Source: Methylogaea oryzae (lineage in GTDB: Bacteria; Pseudomonadota; Gammaproteobacteria; Methylococcales; Methylococcaceae). From it: a stretch of 64,000 nt of DNA. The position numbers were made by a program, and so were the translations under genes. The notes below the pieces were generated by a model. That model saw only the letters and a program-made list of their open reading frames with translations. It had not been told where the DNA came from and did no database searches. Within the stretch, counting starts at the first letter, position 1; the number at the start of each line of letters is the position of its first letter. The stretch covers positions 736,501-800,500 of the forward strand of contig NZ_AP019782.1 in NCBI RefSeq assembly GCF_019669985.1, written 5' to 3'. Positions 36,872 to 45,178 of the stretch are shown in pieces.

Positions 36872-37963
36872 TCAATCGTCGTCCTCCGCGGGAATTTGCC
36901 CGCGGAATTCCTCGGATAACAGCAGTTGCGCGCCGTTTATCACCAGTCTGTCGCCGGGGGCGACGCCGGTTCCGACGAACCAGCGCGCGCCGTGATCGGT
37001 ATAGGCGGGGATCAGGCGGCGTTCGAAGCGGTCGTCGTCGATTTGCAGGTAGACCCAGGGTTTGCCGGAGCGCCACAACACCGCTTCCACCGGAAACTCG
37101 ACGCCGGCCACGGCGTCCGCTTCCGTGGGCACCCAGGCATCCAGCCGCATGCCGGTGCGCAAGGCGTCGGCGGGGGCGACGGCGAACCAGGTTTCGCCTT
37201 GGGTGATGTCGCCGGTGCGGGGCGCGGCGGATACCAGGCGGCCTTCTACGGTGTGGCGCTTGTCGCCTTGGCGGGCCAAGCGGATTTGCTCCGTGCCGGC
37301 CGGCATCGTGCGCTCCGGCGGCAGGGCCAGCTCCACCAGCACGTCCTGGCGCAGCAGCAGTCGTTCCAAGGTCGGGTGGGACGGGCTGAACGCCCAGCCG
37401 GCCAGGGTCGCTCCCCATTGCTGCAAAGCCTCGGTGCGCAGGATGGCCAGTTGCTGTTCGGCGGCGGCGGCGCGGGCGGCGTCGCCGGCTTGTTGGGCTT
37501 GGGCTTGTTGCAGGCTGCGGGCCGAGGCGGCGTCTTCCTTATGCAGTTTGGCGGTGCGTTCCAGGGCTTTTTGCGAGGCTCCCAGCGTGGTGCGCGACAC
37601 GGTGCGTTCGGCCTGCAAGGCGCGCAAGCGGGTGGCGAGGTTCAGCAGGGGCTGGATGTCGGCCACGCGGGCATAGGCGGAGAACTCCGGCCGTTGGCGG
37701 GTTTCCGTCAGCACCTGCACGGCGATGCCGGCGGCGCGTTGCTGTTCCGGGCTGAGGCGCACATGGCCGGCGGATGGGGCGGCGGCCGTCGCGTTGGTGG
37801 CCGTTGGGGAATGCGGGTGGTCCGCGGCGGCCGCCGGGGTGGGAGAAGCCGGCCGGGCCGAGGTGCGGGGGCGGTCGTCGTCATCGTCGTCGTTTTGGCC
37901 GAATGACGGCGGCGGTACGAGCGCGATGAGCGCGAGAAGGATGCGGAGCGGGGCTAGTGTCAT
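36872..37963 (-). CDS. RND efflux periplasmic adaptor (membrane fusion protein)
   Basis: Predicted 363 residues from the ATG giving MTLAPLRILLALIALVPPPS; an upstream GTG would add 13 basic residues. After the signal peptide comes an Asp run (NDDDDDD) and a Pro/His-containing linker (DHPHSP). Then follow an adaptor core with an alpha-hairpin (LNLATRLRALQAERTVSRTT, SARSLQQAQAQQAGDAARAA) and beta-barrel segments ending GDRLVINGAQLLLSEEFRGQ, the usual adaptor finish. It probably belongs with the CzcA/CusA-type pump located about 18 kb downstream on the same strand, since no other pump gene is seen here. No outer-membrane channel gene is visible. Confidence 0.8.
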   Translation of the reverse strand: MTLAPLRILLALIALVPPPSFGQNDDDDDDRPRTSARPASPTPAAAADHPHSPTATNATAAAPSAGHVRLSPEQQRAAGIAVQVLTETRQRPEFSAYARVADIQPLLNLATRLRALQAERTVSRTTLGASQKALERTAKLHKEDAASARSLQQAQAQQAGDAARAAAAEQQLAILRTEALQQWGATLAGWAFSPSHPTLERLLLRQDVLVELALPPERTMPAGTEQIRLARQGDKRHTVEGRLVSAAPRTGDITQGETWFAVAPADALRTGMRLDAWVPTEADAVAGVEFPVEAVLWRSGKPWVYLQIDDDRFERRLIPAYTDHGARWFVGTGVAPGDRLVINGAQLLLSEEFRGQIPAEDDD

Positions 37964-38043
37964 GTCGGTCCAGGCGCGGCGGCGCGGCGCCCGGCGCCGC
38001 ACCGTGACGGTTGCACGGTGCGGCCATTATAGCGGCTAGCCGC

Positions 38044-39495
38044 TCAAGCGGCGTCGGCTTCCGGGCTCAGCTCCGGCGCGGAGCGGCTTTCGCCCTTGCC
38101 GATGGTGAGCAAGTCCCATAGCAGCAACACCAGGCCGCCGGCGGTTACCACGCCCAGCGCCAAGCGCCAGACCATGGCTTGCTGGAACCAGGGATGGTTT
38201 TGCGCGGCGAAATAGCCGCCCCAGGTGGAGCCCTCCACGGCGCGTTCCACGAAGGACTGTTCGTAGCCGGCAATGAGCAGGGCCACGGTCATGCCCAGCA
38301 CCCCGAAGTTCAGCAGGGCCATGGACCATTTCCACTTCCAGCCGTTGCCGGCCAGTCCGCCGCCCATCCATACGTTGCCGCGCAGTTTTTGCGCCGCCAT
38401 GTAGAACACGGCGATGTTGAGGGTGGCGTAGGCGCCGAAGAACGCCAGGTGGCCGTGGGAGGCGGACCATTGCGTGCCGTGGGTGTACAGGTTGATCTGC
38501 GGCAGGGTGTGCATGAAGCCCCATACGCCGGCGCCGAGGAAGTTGCCGAAAGCGTGGGCGATGACCCAGCCCAGGGCCGGGTGGTTGCCGGACTTGAACT
38601 TGTGCACCCCGGCGTCGTAGACGGCGTGCACCACCATGGCCACCAGGGGCACCGGCTCCAGGGCGGAGAAGAAGCCGCCGATGGTCAGCCAGTATTCCGG
38701 CGTGCCGATCCAGAAGTAGTGGTGGCCCAGGCCGAGGATGCCGGAACCGAACATCATGGCCACTTCGATGTACAGCCAGGTCTGCACGATCTGGCGACGC
38801 ACGCCCAGCAGCTTCATCAGGCTCCAGGCCATGATGCAGCCCACCAGCACTTCCCAGGTGGCTTCCACCCACAGGTGGATCACCCACCACCACCAGTACT
38901 GGTCCACGGTGATGTTGGTGACGTAGAACATGCCGGCGAGGTAGAGGCCGGCCAGCGCCACCAGGTCCAGGGTCAACACGCCGGCGATGCCCGACCAGCG
39001 GCCTTTGCTGAAAGTGCCGGCGACGTTGTAGAAGAATACCAGCATCACAACGACGATCCCGATGTCGGCCCAGCGCGGCGCTTCGATGTACTCGCGGCCT
39101 TCGTTGATGAGCCAGATGGTGGTGTCGTTGCCGGCGCCCGATTGCACCAGCAGGTAGACCAGCACCACCACCGTCACCGCCGCCGTCAGCACCCAGAAGG
39201 CGATGCGGCCCAGTTGCAGACCGACCACGGCAATGCCGCTTTCTTCTTCCAGCAGCCAGTAAATGGCGCCGATGAAACCGTACAGCAGCCATACCACCAT
39301 GGCGTTGATGTGCACCATGCGGTTGACGTTGAAATCCAGCACGCCGAACAGGAAGTCCGGTTTGACGAACTGGATGCCCGCCAGCAGGCCGAAGAGGATT
39401 TGCGCGGCGAACAGGATCAGCGCTACGGCGAAGTAGTGCAGCGCCAGCTTCTGGCCGCCGTTGAGGGCGGCGGTATCGATTGCTCCGTTAGCCAT
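38044..39495 (-). CDS. norB: Nitric oxide reductase large subunit NorB
   Basis: Heme-copper-oxidase-family membrane enzyme of 483 residues with 12 TM helices that reduces two NO to N2O. Heme and FeB ligands are visible: NRMVHINAMVVW, WVIHLWVEATWEVL (His and the catalytic-site Glu), LGLGHHYFWIG and SASHGHLAFFGAYATLNI. It takes electrons from NorC, whose gene is two bases upstream. In an aerobic methylotroph it probably detoxifies NO or supports respiration at low oxygen. Confidence 0.95.
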   Translation of the reverse strand: MANGAIDTAALNGGQKLALHYFAVALILFAAQILFGLLAGIQFVKPDFLFGVLDFNVNRMVHINAMVVWLLYGFIGAIYWLLEEESGIAVVGLQLGRIAFWVLTAAVTVVVLVYLLVQSGAGNDTTIWLINEGREYIEAPRWADIGIVVVMLVFFYNVAGTFSKGRWSGIAGVLTLDLVALAGLYLAGMFYVTNITVDQYWWWWVIHLWVEATWEVLVGCIMAWSLMKLLGVRRQIVQTWLYIEVAMMFGSGILGLGHHYFWIGTPEYWLTIGGFFSALEPVPLVAMVVHAVYDAGVHKFKSGNHPALGWVIAHAFGNFLGAGVWGFMHTLPQINLYTHGTQWSASHGHLAFFGAYATLNIAVFYMAAQKLRGNVWMGGGLAGNGWKWKWSMALLNFGVLGMTVALLIAGYEQSFVERAVEGSTWGGYFAAQNHPWFQQAMVWRLALGVVTAGGLVLLLWDLLTIGKGESRSAPELSPEADAA

Positions 39496-39497
39496 GC

Positions 39498-40094
39498 TTA
39501 TTGCTCCGCCGTGATGGTTTTGAAGTTATGGGGGAAGCCGTTGGTGTCGATGGAGGACATCCATTTGAGGAAGGCGATGACTCCGCGCGCCTCGGCTTCC
39601 GTCAAGTGCTGGTTGGGCATGCGCCGGGTGCTGCCGTAGCCGACATGGTTTTTCTCCGGGTCGAGCAAAAAGGCCAGCATGCGTTTTTCCCGCTCGGTTT
39701 CGCTGATCCAGGCGGGGTCGAGCCAGCTTTTGGTGAGGTCCGGGGCGTAATAGGCGCCGTTGCCGAGTATGGTATGGCAATTGATGCAGTTCTTGCCCTG
39801 CACGGTCTTTTTGCCCAGGGAGACCTGTTGTTCCGCCGTCGCTTCGTCCAGCGCCTTGCCGAACAGGGGCTGCTCGCCGCCGATCACCGGTTTGTAGCGT
39901 TGGGCGGCCTGGTCGTAGCGGTAATCGATTTGCTTGTTGACGACGCTGTAGGCCGGTACCCGGCTGCCGCCGGCGGCGGTTTTCGCCATGGAATCGAAGG
40001 TCAGGACCACCAGCAGCACGAATGACAAGGCGGTGACCCACACGGCCACCTTCTTCCATAGCGCTTCCGTAGCCCAAGGGGGCGTGTTGTTCAT
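39498..40094 (-). CDS. norC: Nitric oxide reductase cytochrome c subunit NorC
   Basis: Membrane-anchored cytochrome c of 198 residues. N-terminal TM helix (about 13-36), then a periplasmic domain with heme motif GKNCINCHTILGNGAYYAPD, typical of NorC, and a probable distal Met in RRMPNQHL. It passes electrons to NorB. The start is the ATG overlapping the stop of the upstream small membrane gene (ATGA). A longer reading upstream is the antisense-free extension of that gene and is not used. Confidence 0.95.
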   Translation of the reverse strand: MNNTPPWATEALWKKVAVWVTALSFVLLVVLTFDSMAKTAAGGSRVPAYSVVNKQIDYRYDQAAQRYKPVIGGEQPLFGKALDEATAEQQVSLGKKTVQGKNCINCHTILGNGAYYAPDLTKSWLDPAWISETEREKRMLAFLLDPEKNHVGYGSTRRMPNQHLTEAEARGVIAFLKWMSSIDTNGFPHNFKTITAEQ

Positions 40095-40441
40095 GGGGAT
40101 TCTCCTTCTTCTTCTGGGTTGGACTGGGTAACGTGTTCCAGGGCGTGGGTGCCGACGCACAATCGCCAGACGGCGAGTGGGGCCAGCAAGTAGCCGCCCA
40201 GCATCAGGGCCGCCAGCCAGAGCCAATGGCCTTGCAGGTGCAGCGCCTTGGACAGGGCCGCCGTCGCGGCCGCCAGCACGGCGTAGCTGAGTGCCGCCCC
40301 GATCCGGAAGCGGCGATCGCTTTTGATTTCGCCCCAGGCATACAGCAGCGCATAGCCGGCGCCGGCCAATATGACCATGGCGGCGGAGAAAAACGCGGTG
40401 AAAAAATCGGGCAGTGCGGCGGGTTCCAGCAAAAGGGTCAC
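40091..40441 (-). CDS. Small membrane protein of the nor operon
   Basis: Protein of 116 residues with three or four TM helices (FFTAFFSAAMVILAGAGYAL, ALSYAVLAAATAALSKAL, WLAALMLGGYLLAPLAVW) and an acidic tail NPEEEGESP. It starts at GTG overlapping the hemerythrin stop codon and its own stop overlaps the norC start, so translation is coupled on both sides. The family is not recognised; position suggests an assembly or accessory role for nitric oxide reductase. Confidence 0.7.
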   Translation of the reverse strand: MTLLLEPAALPDFFTAFFSAAMVILAGAGYALLYAWGEIKSDRRFRIGAALSYAVLAAATAALSKALHLQGHWLWLAALMLGGYLLAPLAVWRLCVGTHALEHVTQSNPEEEGESP

Positions 40442-41013
40442 CCTGGCGTCGGGGTGGGCGCGGTGGCCCCCAGTTGGGCGGACAGCGCGGCGATTATGGA
40501 TTGGTAGCGGGCGAAACCGTTGTCGTCATCCGCGTTCCTGTCCTGCTGCGCGAAAGCCGCTTCCAATGTTTGCCGGTCTTCGTTCGTCAGCACCGTTTGC
40601 GCCATGGGAAACAGGCAGTCGTTTTCCTTGGCGATGTGGTTGCGCAGCAGGTTGCCGTAGGCGTTGGCGACGCGGGTGAATTGCTGGCGTCCGTCGCCGG
40701 GCACGGCCAACTCCGGCAGCAGGCCTTCCATGATACGGACCATGGTGCGGCCTTGTTCGTGTTCGTGCAGCATGACGCCGATGGGGCCGCCGACCCGGGC
40801 GATGCCGCGCTGTTCCAACAGCGGGAACAGCGTTTCTTCCTCCTTCGCGTGATGGCGCCGGTCGGCGAAATCGCGAAAGAAAGCCAATAAAGCCGCGATG
40901 TTTTCACGCTCCACGGCGTGGTCTTGCTCCAGGCCGGCGGCGATGCCGGCGAGCAAATCCAACGCCTGTTGGATGAGGGCGTGTTCCCGCTCCAGGGTGG
41001 TTACGGCTGACAT
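40438..41013 (-). CDS. Hemerythrin-like (HHE) protein of the nor operon
   Basis: Cytoplasmic four-helix protein of 191 residues expected to bind a di-iron centre. Ligand-type residues are visible in each helix: REHALIQQAL, RRHHAKEEETLFPLLE, VMLHEHEQGRTM and NHIAKENDCLFPM. Related HHE proteins (DnrN/YtfE type) sense NO or repair iron centres damaged by NO, which fits its place as the first gene of an operon with norC and norB. An NsrR-like palindrome lies about 70 bases upstream of its start. Confidence 0.88.
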   Translation of the reverse strand: MSAVTTLEREHALIQQALDLLAGIAAGLEQDHAVERENIAALLAFFRDFADRRHHAKEEETLFPLLEQRGIARVGGPIGVMLHEHEQGRTMVRIMEGLLPELAVPGDGRQQFTRVANAYGNLLRNHIAKENDCLFPMAQTVLTNEDRQTLEAAFAQQDRNADDDNGFARYQSIIAALSAQLGATAPTPTPG

Positions 41014-41081
41014 GGCTGTCCTTATCGTTGGATCTCGATTTCCACGGACGGCGCGTGCCGATGCCGCCGGCCGGTTGCATG

Positions 41082-41104
41082 AACATATAACTGGTATGCA
41101 GCTT
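41082..41104 (-). promoter_or_regulatory. Possible NsrR-type site upstream of the hemerythrin-nor operon
   Basis: The 23-base stretch from AACATATAACT to GTATGCAGCTT matches the NsrR pattern (AAGATGCATTT-N-AAATGCATCTT) at about eight of eleven positions in one arm and six in the other. NsrR is a common NO-responsive repressor of nor genes. The match is moderate and no nsrR gene is in the window. Confidence 0.35.
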
Positions 41105-41213
41105 AACTTTAGAACGCGATGTCGGCATCCGTCAAATGCGGGCGGAGAGGGGGCTGGCTTGTGATAATATTCCGGCCATTATCAACGTGCTATTCAACGC
41201 CATGGGGGTTTGT

Positions 41214-41594
41214 ATGAGCCTGTTACCGGAACATCTGAAATACGCCAAAACCCATGAGTGGGCCTTGTTGGAAGGTTCCGCGGTCAAGGTGGGCATTACC
41301 GATTTCGCCCAGGAGCAATTGGGCGACGTGGTTTTCCTGGAGCTGCCCGCGCTGGGCCGCAAGGTCAAGCAGGGCGAGGAATGCGCCACCATCGAATCGG
41401 TCAAATCCGCTTCCGGCCTGAATAGCCCGGTTTCGGGCGAAATCGTTGCGGTGAATAGCGAGGCCGCCGCCTCCCCGGAAAAAATCAACGAAGACCCTTA
41501 CGGCTGCTGGCTGTTCCAGGTTAAGGCGGACGATATCGCCGAACTGGACAATCTGCTGGACGCCGCCGCCTATCGGACCGAGTCCGAAGGCTGA
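41214..41594 (+). CDS. gcvH: Glycine cleavage system H protein
   Basis: Lipoyl carrier protein of 126 residues for the glycine cleavage complex. The lipoylation Lys is in ATIESVKSASGLNSP, and the beginning (YAKTHEWALLEG) and the end (NEDPYGCWLFQVK) are standard. The chosen ATG gives MSLLPEHLKYAKTHEW; an upstream reading adds 26 residues of no family character. The T, P and L protein genes are not nearby. A kinase gene follows 43 bases later. Confidence 0.95.
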   Translation: MSLLPEHLKYAKTHEWALLEGSAVKVGITDFAQEQLGDVVFLELPALGRKVKQGEECATIESVKSASGLNSPVSGEIVAVNSEAAASPEKINEDPYGCWLFQVKADDIAELDNLLDAAAYRTESEG

Positions 41595-41637
41595 ACCCGA
41601 TTCTTAAAACTGTAAATTTAAAGGCACACAGACTCTC

Positions 41638-42570
41638 ATGAGCGCGCTCATCTGCGGTTCCATGGCGTACGACACCATCATGGTGTTCCAGGATCAATTC
41701 AAGAACCACATCCTGCCGGACAAGGTCCACATCCTCAACGTGTCCTTCCTGGTGCCGGAGCTGCGCCGCGAATACGGCGGTTGTGCCGGCAACATCGCCT
41801 ACAACCTCAAGCTGCTGGGCCAAGAGCCACTGACCATGGCCACCGTCGGCAAGGACTTCGACAGCTATGCGAAGTGGATGGATCAGTGCGGCATCAGCCG
41901 GGAATACATCCGCGTGGTGGCCGACAGCTACACCGCCCAGGCCTACATCACCACCGACATGGACGACAACCAGATCACCGCCTTCCACCCCGGCTCCATG
42001 TCGTTCTCCCACGAGAACCACATCCCCAAGGACGGCGGCGTGCGCGTCGGCATCGTCGCCCCGGACGGCAAGGACGGCATGACGCAGCACTGCCGCGAAT
42101 TCCGCGAAGCCGGTATTCCCTTTATCTTCGACCCCGGCCAGGGCATGCCCATGTTCAACGGCGAAGAGCTGCTGCAATGCGTGGAACTGGCGACCTGGGT
42201 ATCCCTCAACGACTACGAGGCCCAGCTGATGCAGGAACGCACCGGCCTGAGCCTGGAACAGCTGGCCGAGCGGGTGGACGCGCTGATCGTCACCCGCGGC
42301 GGCGAAGGCTCCGACATTTACGCCGACGGCGAATGCCACCACATCCCCGTGGCCCAGGCCAAGCAGGTGCTGGACCCCACCGGCTGCGGTGACGCCTACC
42401 GCGCCGGCTTGCTCTACGGCCTGCTGGAAGAGCTGGACTGGAAAACCACCGGCCGCATCGCCTCGCTGCTGGGCGCCATCAAAATCGAACACCACGGCAC
42501 GCAGAACCACTCTTTCACCATGGAAGCCTTCAAGGCCAGGTTCCAGGAACACTTCGGCTACCACTTCTGA
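41638..42570 (+). CDS. PfkB-family carbohydrate/nucleoside kinase
   Basis: Cytoplasmic kinase of 310 residues. Family signatures: YGGCAGNIAYNLKLLG near the N-terminus (substrate binding), LIVTRGGEGSDIY, and the anion-hole/catalytic DPTGCGDAYRAGLLYG near the C-terminus with the base Asp. The wording TAQAYITTDMDDNQITAFHP is typical of adenosine-kinase-like members of the family found in proteobacteria. The substrate (adenosine, ribose or a sugar phosphate) cannot be decided from sequence alone. It precedes the hicBA genes by 33 bases. Confidence 0.85.
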   Translation: MSALICGSMAYDTIMVFQDQFKNHILPDKVHILNVSFLVPELRREYGGCAGNIAYNLKLLGQEPLTMATVGKDFDSYAKWMDQCGISREYIRVVADSYTAQAYITTDMDDNQITAFHPGSMSFSHENHIPKDGGVRVGIVAPDGKDGMTQHCREFREAGIPFIFDPGQGMPMFNGEELLQCVELATWVSLNDYEAQLMQERTGLSLEQLAERVDALIVTRGGEGSDIYADGECHHIPVAQAKQVLDPTGCGDAYRAGLLYGLLEELDWKTTGRIASLLGAIKIEHHGTQNHSFTMEAFKARFQEHFGYHF

Positions 42571-42603
42571 TCCGGAAGCCGTTTCACGGCGGGGAGCGAA
42601 GGC

Positions 42604-42807
42604 ATGAAATTGAAAGTCGTCATCCATACCGCCGAGGAAGGCGGCTATTGGGCGGAAGTTCCCGCCATCCCCGGCTGCGCCACGCAAGGCGAAACGTTCG
42701 AGGATCTGCTGCAAAACCTCTACCAGGCGGTGGATGCCTGCATGTCCGTCGATGTGGATGCGGCGGCTTTGTCCGAGCACGACCACATCATGGAGATCGC
42801 CGTTTGA
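42604..42807 (+). CDS. hicB: HicB-type antitoxin
   Basis: Protein of 67 residues with the compact HicB fold: KVVIHTAEEGGYWAEVPAIP, then GCATQGETFEDLLQNLYQAV. It is the short form without a separate DNA-binding tail. It normally binds and blocks HicA. Gene order here is antitoxin then toxin, with a four-base overlap (TTGA), which couples their translation. Confidence 0.9.
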   Translation: MKLKVVIHTAEEGGYWAEVPAIPGCATQGETFEDLLQNLYQAVDACMSVDVDAAALSEHDHIMEIAV

Positions 42808-43010
42808 AATCCGTTTCCGGCCGCCGCTTCGCTCAATTGCTGGAGCGGCGCGGCTGGGTTCTCGTGCGCGTCAACGGCAGCCATCACGTCTACATGAAAG
42901 CCGGAATGACGGTGCGCATTTCGGTGCCGATCCACGGCGGACAAGATTTGAAAATCGGACTGCTCAAGCATTTCATGAACCTGGCCGGCATTCAGGAAAG
43001 CGAATTATAG
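42804..43010 (+). CDS. hicA: HicA-type mRNA interferase toxin
   Basis: Toxin of 68 residues starting at TTG inside the hicB stop region. The HicA double-stranded-RNA-binding-like fold is clear: FAQLLERRGWVLVRVNGSHH (catalytic His near 27-28), VYMKAGMTVRISVPIHGGQD, LKIGLLKHFMNLAGI. It cleaves mRNA when free of HicB. mazG starts four bases after its stop, so the pair sits within a run of chromosomal housekeeping genes. Confidence 0.92.
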   Translation: MKSVSGRRFAQLLERRGWVLVRVNGSHHVYMKAGMTVRISVPIHGGQDLKIGLLKHFMNLAGIQESEL

Positions 43011-43014
43011 TGCC

Positions 43015-43806
43015 ATGGATCACACCCGCCGCCTGCTGGAAATCATGGCCCGTTTGCGCGACCCGCAAACGGGCTGCCTCTGGGACTTGAAGCAGGATTT
43101 TCGTAGCCTGCTGCCCTACACCCTGGAAGAAGCCTTCGAAGTGGCCGACGCCATCGAGCGCGGCGACACCGACGACCTGCGCGACGAGCTGGGCGACCTG
43201 TTGTTCCAGGTGGTATTCCAGTCCCGCGTGGCCGAGGAGCAAGGCCTGTTCGATTTCGAACAGGTGGCGCAAGGCATCGCCGACAAGCTCACCCGCCGCC
43301 ATCCCCACGTGTTCGGCGACGTCGTATTTGATGACGAAGCCGCCTTCAAGCGTGCCTGGGAGCAGGCCAAGCTGGACGAGCGCCACGCCAAAGCCGGCAA
43401 GGCCGCCGCCAGCGTGCTGGACGGCATCGGCGCCGCCCTGCCGGCCCTGGTGCGGGCGGAAAAACTGCAAAGACGCGCCGCCCGCTTCGGTTTCGACTGG
43501 CCGGAAGCGGAGCCGGTCTTCGCCAAAGTGCACGAGGAGTTGGACGAACTGCGCGAGGCCCACGCCGAGGGCGATCAGGCCCACATCGAAGAGGAAGTCG
43601 GCGACCTGCTGTTCGTCGTCGTCAACCTGGCCCGCCACCTGGGCGTTTCCCCGGAAGCCGCCCTGCGCGCCGCCAACGCCAAATTCTCCCGCCGCTTCCA
43701 GCACATCGAGCAATGCCTGGCCGAACAGGGCAAGGCGCTGGAGGGCACGCCGCTGGAAGAACTGGACGCCCTGTGGGACCAGGCCAAGGCGCGGGAGCGT
43801 TCTTAG
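43015..43806 (+). CDS. mazG: Nucleoside triphosphate pyrophosphohydrolase MazG
   Basis: Hydrolyses nucleoside triphosphates to monophosphates, cleansing pools and modulating ppGpp stress. The protein has 263 residues and two MazG repeats: the first with GCLWDLKQDFRSLLPYTLEE and DDLRDELGDLLFQVVFQSR (EExxE metal sites), the second with EEVGDLLFVVVNLARHLGV. In standard MazG the first motif reads CPWD; here it is CLWD. The length matches the E. coli protein (263). Its position right after hicA may be incidental, since mazG in E. coli is likewise next to a toxin-antitoxin pair. Confidence 0.95.
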   Translation: MDHTRRLLEIMARLRDPQTGCLWDLKQDFRSLLPYTLEEAFEVADAIERGDTDDLRDELGDLLFQVVFQSRVAEEQGLFDFEQVAQGIADKLTRRHPHVFGDVVFDDEAAFKRAWEQAKLDERHAKAGKAAASVLDGIGAALPALVRAEKLQRRAARFGFDWPEAEPVFAKVHEELDELREAHAEGDQAHIEEEVGDLLFVVVNLARHLGVSPEAALRAANAKFSRRFQHIEQCLAEQGKALEGTPLEELDALWDQAKARERS

Positions 43807-43873
43807 TCCCGCCCCGACGGTTTCGTTTCAGCGGGAGGGAGCGAGAATACGCCGCGAACAGAGCTATTGACCC

Positions 43874-44545
43874 GTGCCGCCGATCCTTCTGCATCATCCC
43901 CATCCCTGGAACGTAACGCCAGCCGAAGCTATCGCCATCCAGCAGGCGTTACGCGGCCATGTGCTGGCCGAGGACCAGCTGCCGCCCGATATTTCCACCG
44001 TAGCCGGCGTGGACGTGGGGTTCGAGGACGGCGGCAAAATTACCCGCGCCGCCGTGGCGGTGCTGGATTATCCGGGGTTGGCTTTGATCGACCAGGCCAT
44101 CGCTCGGTTGCCGACGGCCTTTCCCTACGTGCCGGGGCTGTTGTCCTTCCGCGAAATTCCCGCCGTGCTGGCGGCGCTGGAACAACTGGATACCTTGCCC
44201 GATTTGATCCTGTGCGACGGCCAGGGTTATGCCCATCCGCGCCGTTTCGGCATCGCTTGCCATTTGGGGGTGTTGACCGGCATCGCCACCATCGGTGTGG
44301 GCAAGAGCCGGCTGGTGGGGCGTCACGGTGAGTTGGCGGCGGAGAAGGGCGCTTGGGTGCCGCTGGAGGACAAGGGCGAAATCATCGGCGCGGTGCTGCG
44401 TTCCCGCGCCGGGGTGAGTCCTCTCTATGTTTCGATCGGTCACCGCGTCGGCTTGTCCACGGCTTTGGACTGGGTGCTGCGTTGCACCGGCCGTTACCGC
44501 TTACCGGAAACCACCCGCCACGCCCACCGCTTGGCTTCCGGTTGA
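43874..44545 (+). CDS. nfi: Endonuclease V
   Basis: DNA repair enzyme of 223 residues that cuts near deaminated purines (inosine). Motifs: [12 protein letters not shown] (metal Asp), [16 protein letters not shown] (the PYVSGLL-type motif), [20 protein letters not shown] (catalytic Asp) and [10 protein letters not shown]. The start is GTG; no closer ATG preserves the N-terminus. Length equals the E. coli enzyme (223). Confidence 0.95.
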   Translation: MPPILLHHPHPWNVTPAEAIAIQQALRGHVLAEDQLPPDISTVAGVDVGFEDGGKITRAAVAVLDYPGLALIDQAIARLPTAFPYVPGLLSFREIPAVLAALEQLDTLPDLILCDGQGYAHPRRFGIACHLGVLTGIATIGVGKSRLVGRHGELAAEKGAWVPLEDKGEIIGAVLRSRAGVSPLYVSIGHRVGLSTALDWVLRCTGRYRLPETTRHAHRLASG

Positions 44546-44604
44546 CGTGACGGCCCGACGCCGTATAAGTTGCGCGGCACAATACCTACAACCTGGATCG
44601 CACC

Positions 44605-45045
44605 ATGGAACAACTTACGCTCGCTTCCGCCAACACCATCGTCAACAGCGCTTTGTCTTACGCGCGGCAACTGGATCTGGCGCCCTTGGCGGTGGTGGTG
44701 GATGCGGCGGGTTGCCCGGTCGCCATGCAGCGGGAAGACGGCTCCACCCTGCTGCGCCCGCAAATCGCCCAGGCCAAGGCTTGGGGAGCGGTGGCCATGG
44801 GCATGCCGTCCCGCGCCCTGGGCGTTATCGCCGCCGAGCGGCCGGCTTTCATGAATTCCCTGGTGGCCTTGGCCGACGGCAAGATGGCGCCCGTGCCCGG
44901 CGGGGTATTGATCCGCGCTCATGGCGGGCGTTTGCTGGGGGCGGTGGGGGTTAGCGGCGACCTGTCCGATCGGGACGAAGCCTGCGCCATCGCCGGCATT
45001 CACGCCGCCGGTTTGCTGGCCGATCCGTCGGCGGCGGCGATTTAG
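44605..45045 (+). CDS. GlcG/HbpS-family protein
   Basis: Cytoplasmic protein of 146 residues of the GlcG/HbpS family, which binds heme or small corrinoid-type ligands and often accompanies oxidases or diol dehydratases. Family features: PLAVVVDAAGCPVAMQREDG, AKAWGAVAMGMPSRALG, PVPGGVLIRAHGGRLLGAVG and VSGDLSDRDEACAIAGI. No partner enzyme is nearby, so its role here is undefined. Confidence 0.85.
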   Translation: MEQLTLASANTIVNSALSYARQLDLAPLAVVVDAAGCPVAMQREDGSTLLRPQIAQAKAWGAVAMGMPSRALGVIAAERPAFMNSLVALADGKMAPVPGGVLIRAHGGRLLGAVGVSGDLSDRDEACAIAGIHAAGLLADPSAAAI

Positions 45046-45047
45046 CC

Positions 45048-45075
45048 AAAAAAAAGGCCTGCCGGGAGGCAGGCC
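45048..45075 (-). terminator. Terminator for the minus-strand small membrane gene
   Basis: Eight-base perfect stem GGCCTGCC/GGCAGGCC with a four-base loop. Read on the minus strand it is followed by eight T, so it terminates transcription coming from the small gene near 45.2 kb. On the plus strand there is no T tract, so the GlcG-like gene may end elsewhere. Confidence 0.85.
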
Positions 45076-45178
45076 GTCAAGATGAGTCAGGGAGGAGGAA
45101 AGCTCCCGTTGACCAGTTGCCGAGGAAGAAATAACCCGCCGTCCCTGGCAAGCGAAGCTGTTTAAGCCGTCGTGCGCG

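Noticed and set aside
42604-43010. hicBA as evidence of a mobile island
   Set aside because: No integrase, repeat or tRNA-linked att site nearby, and neighbours are housekeeping genes.
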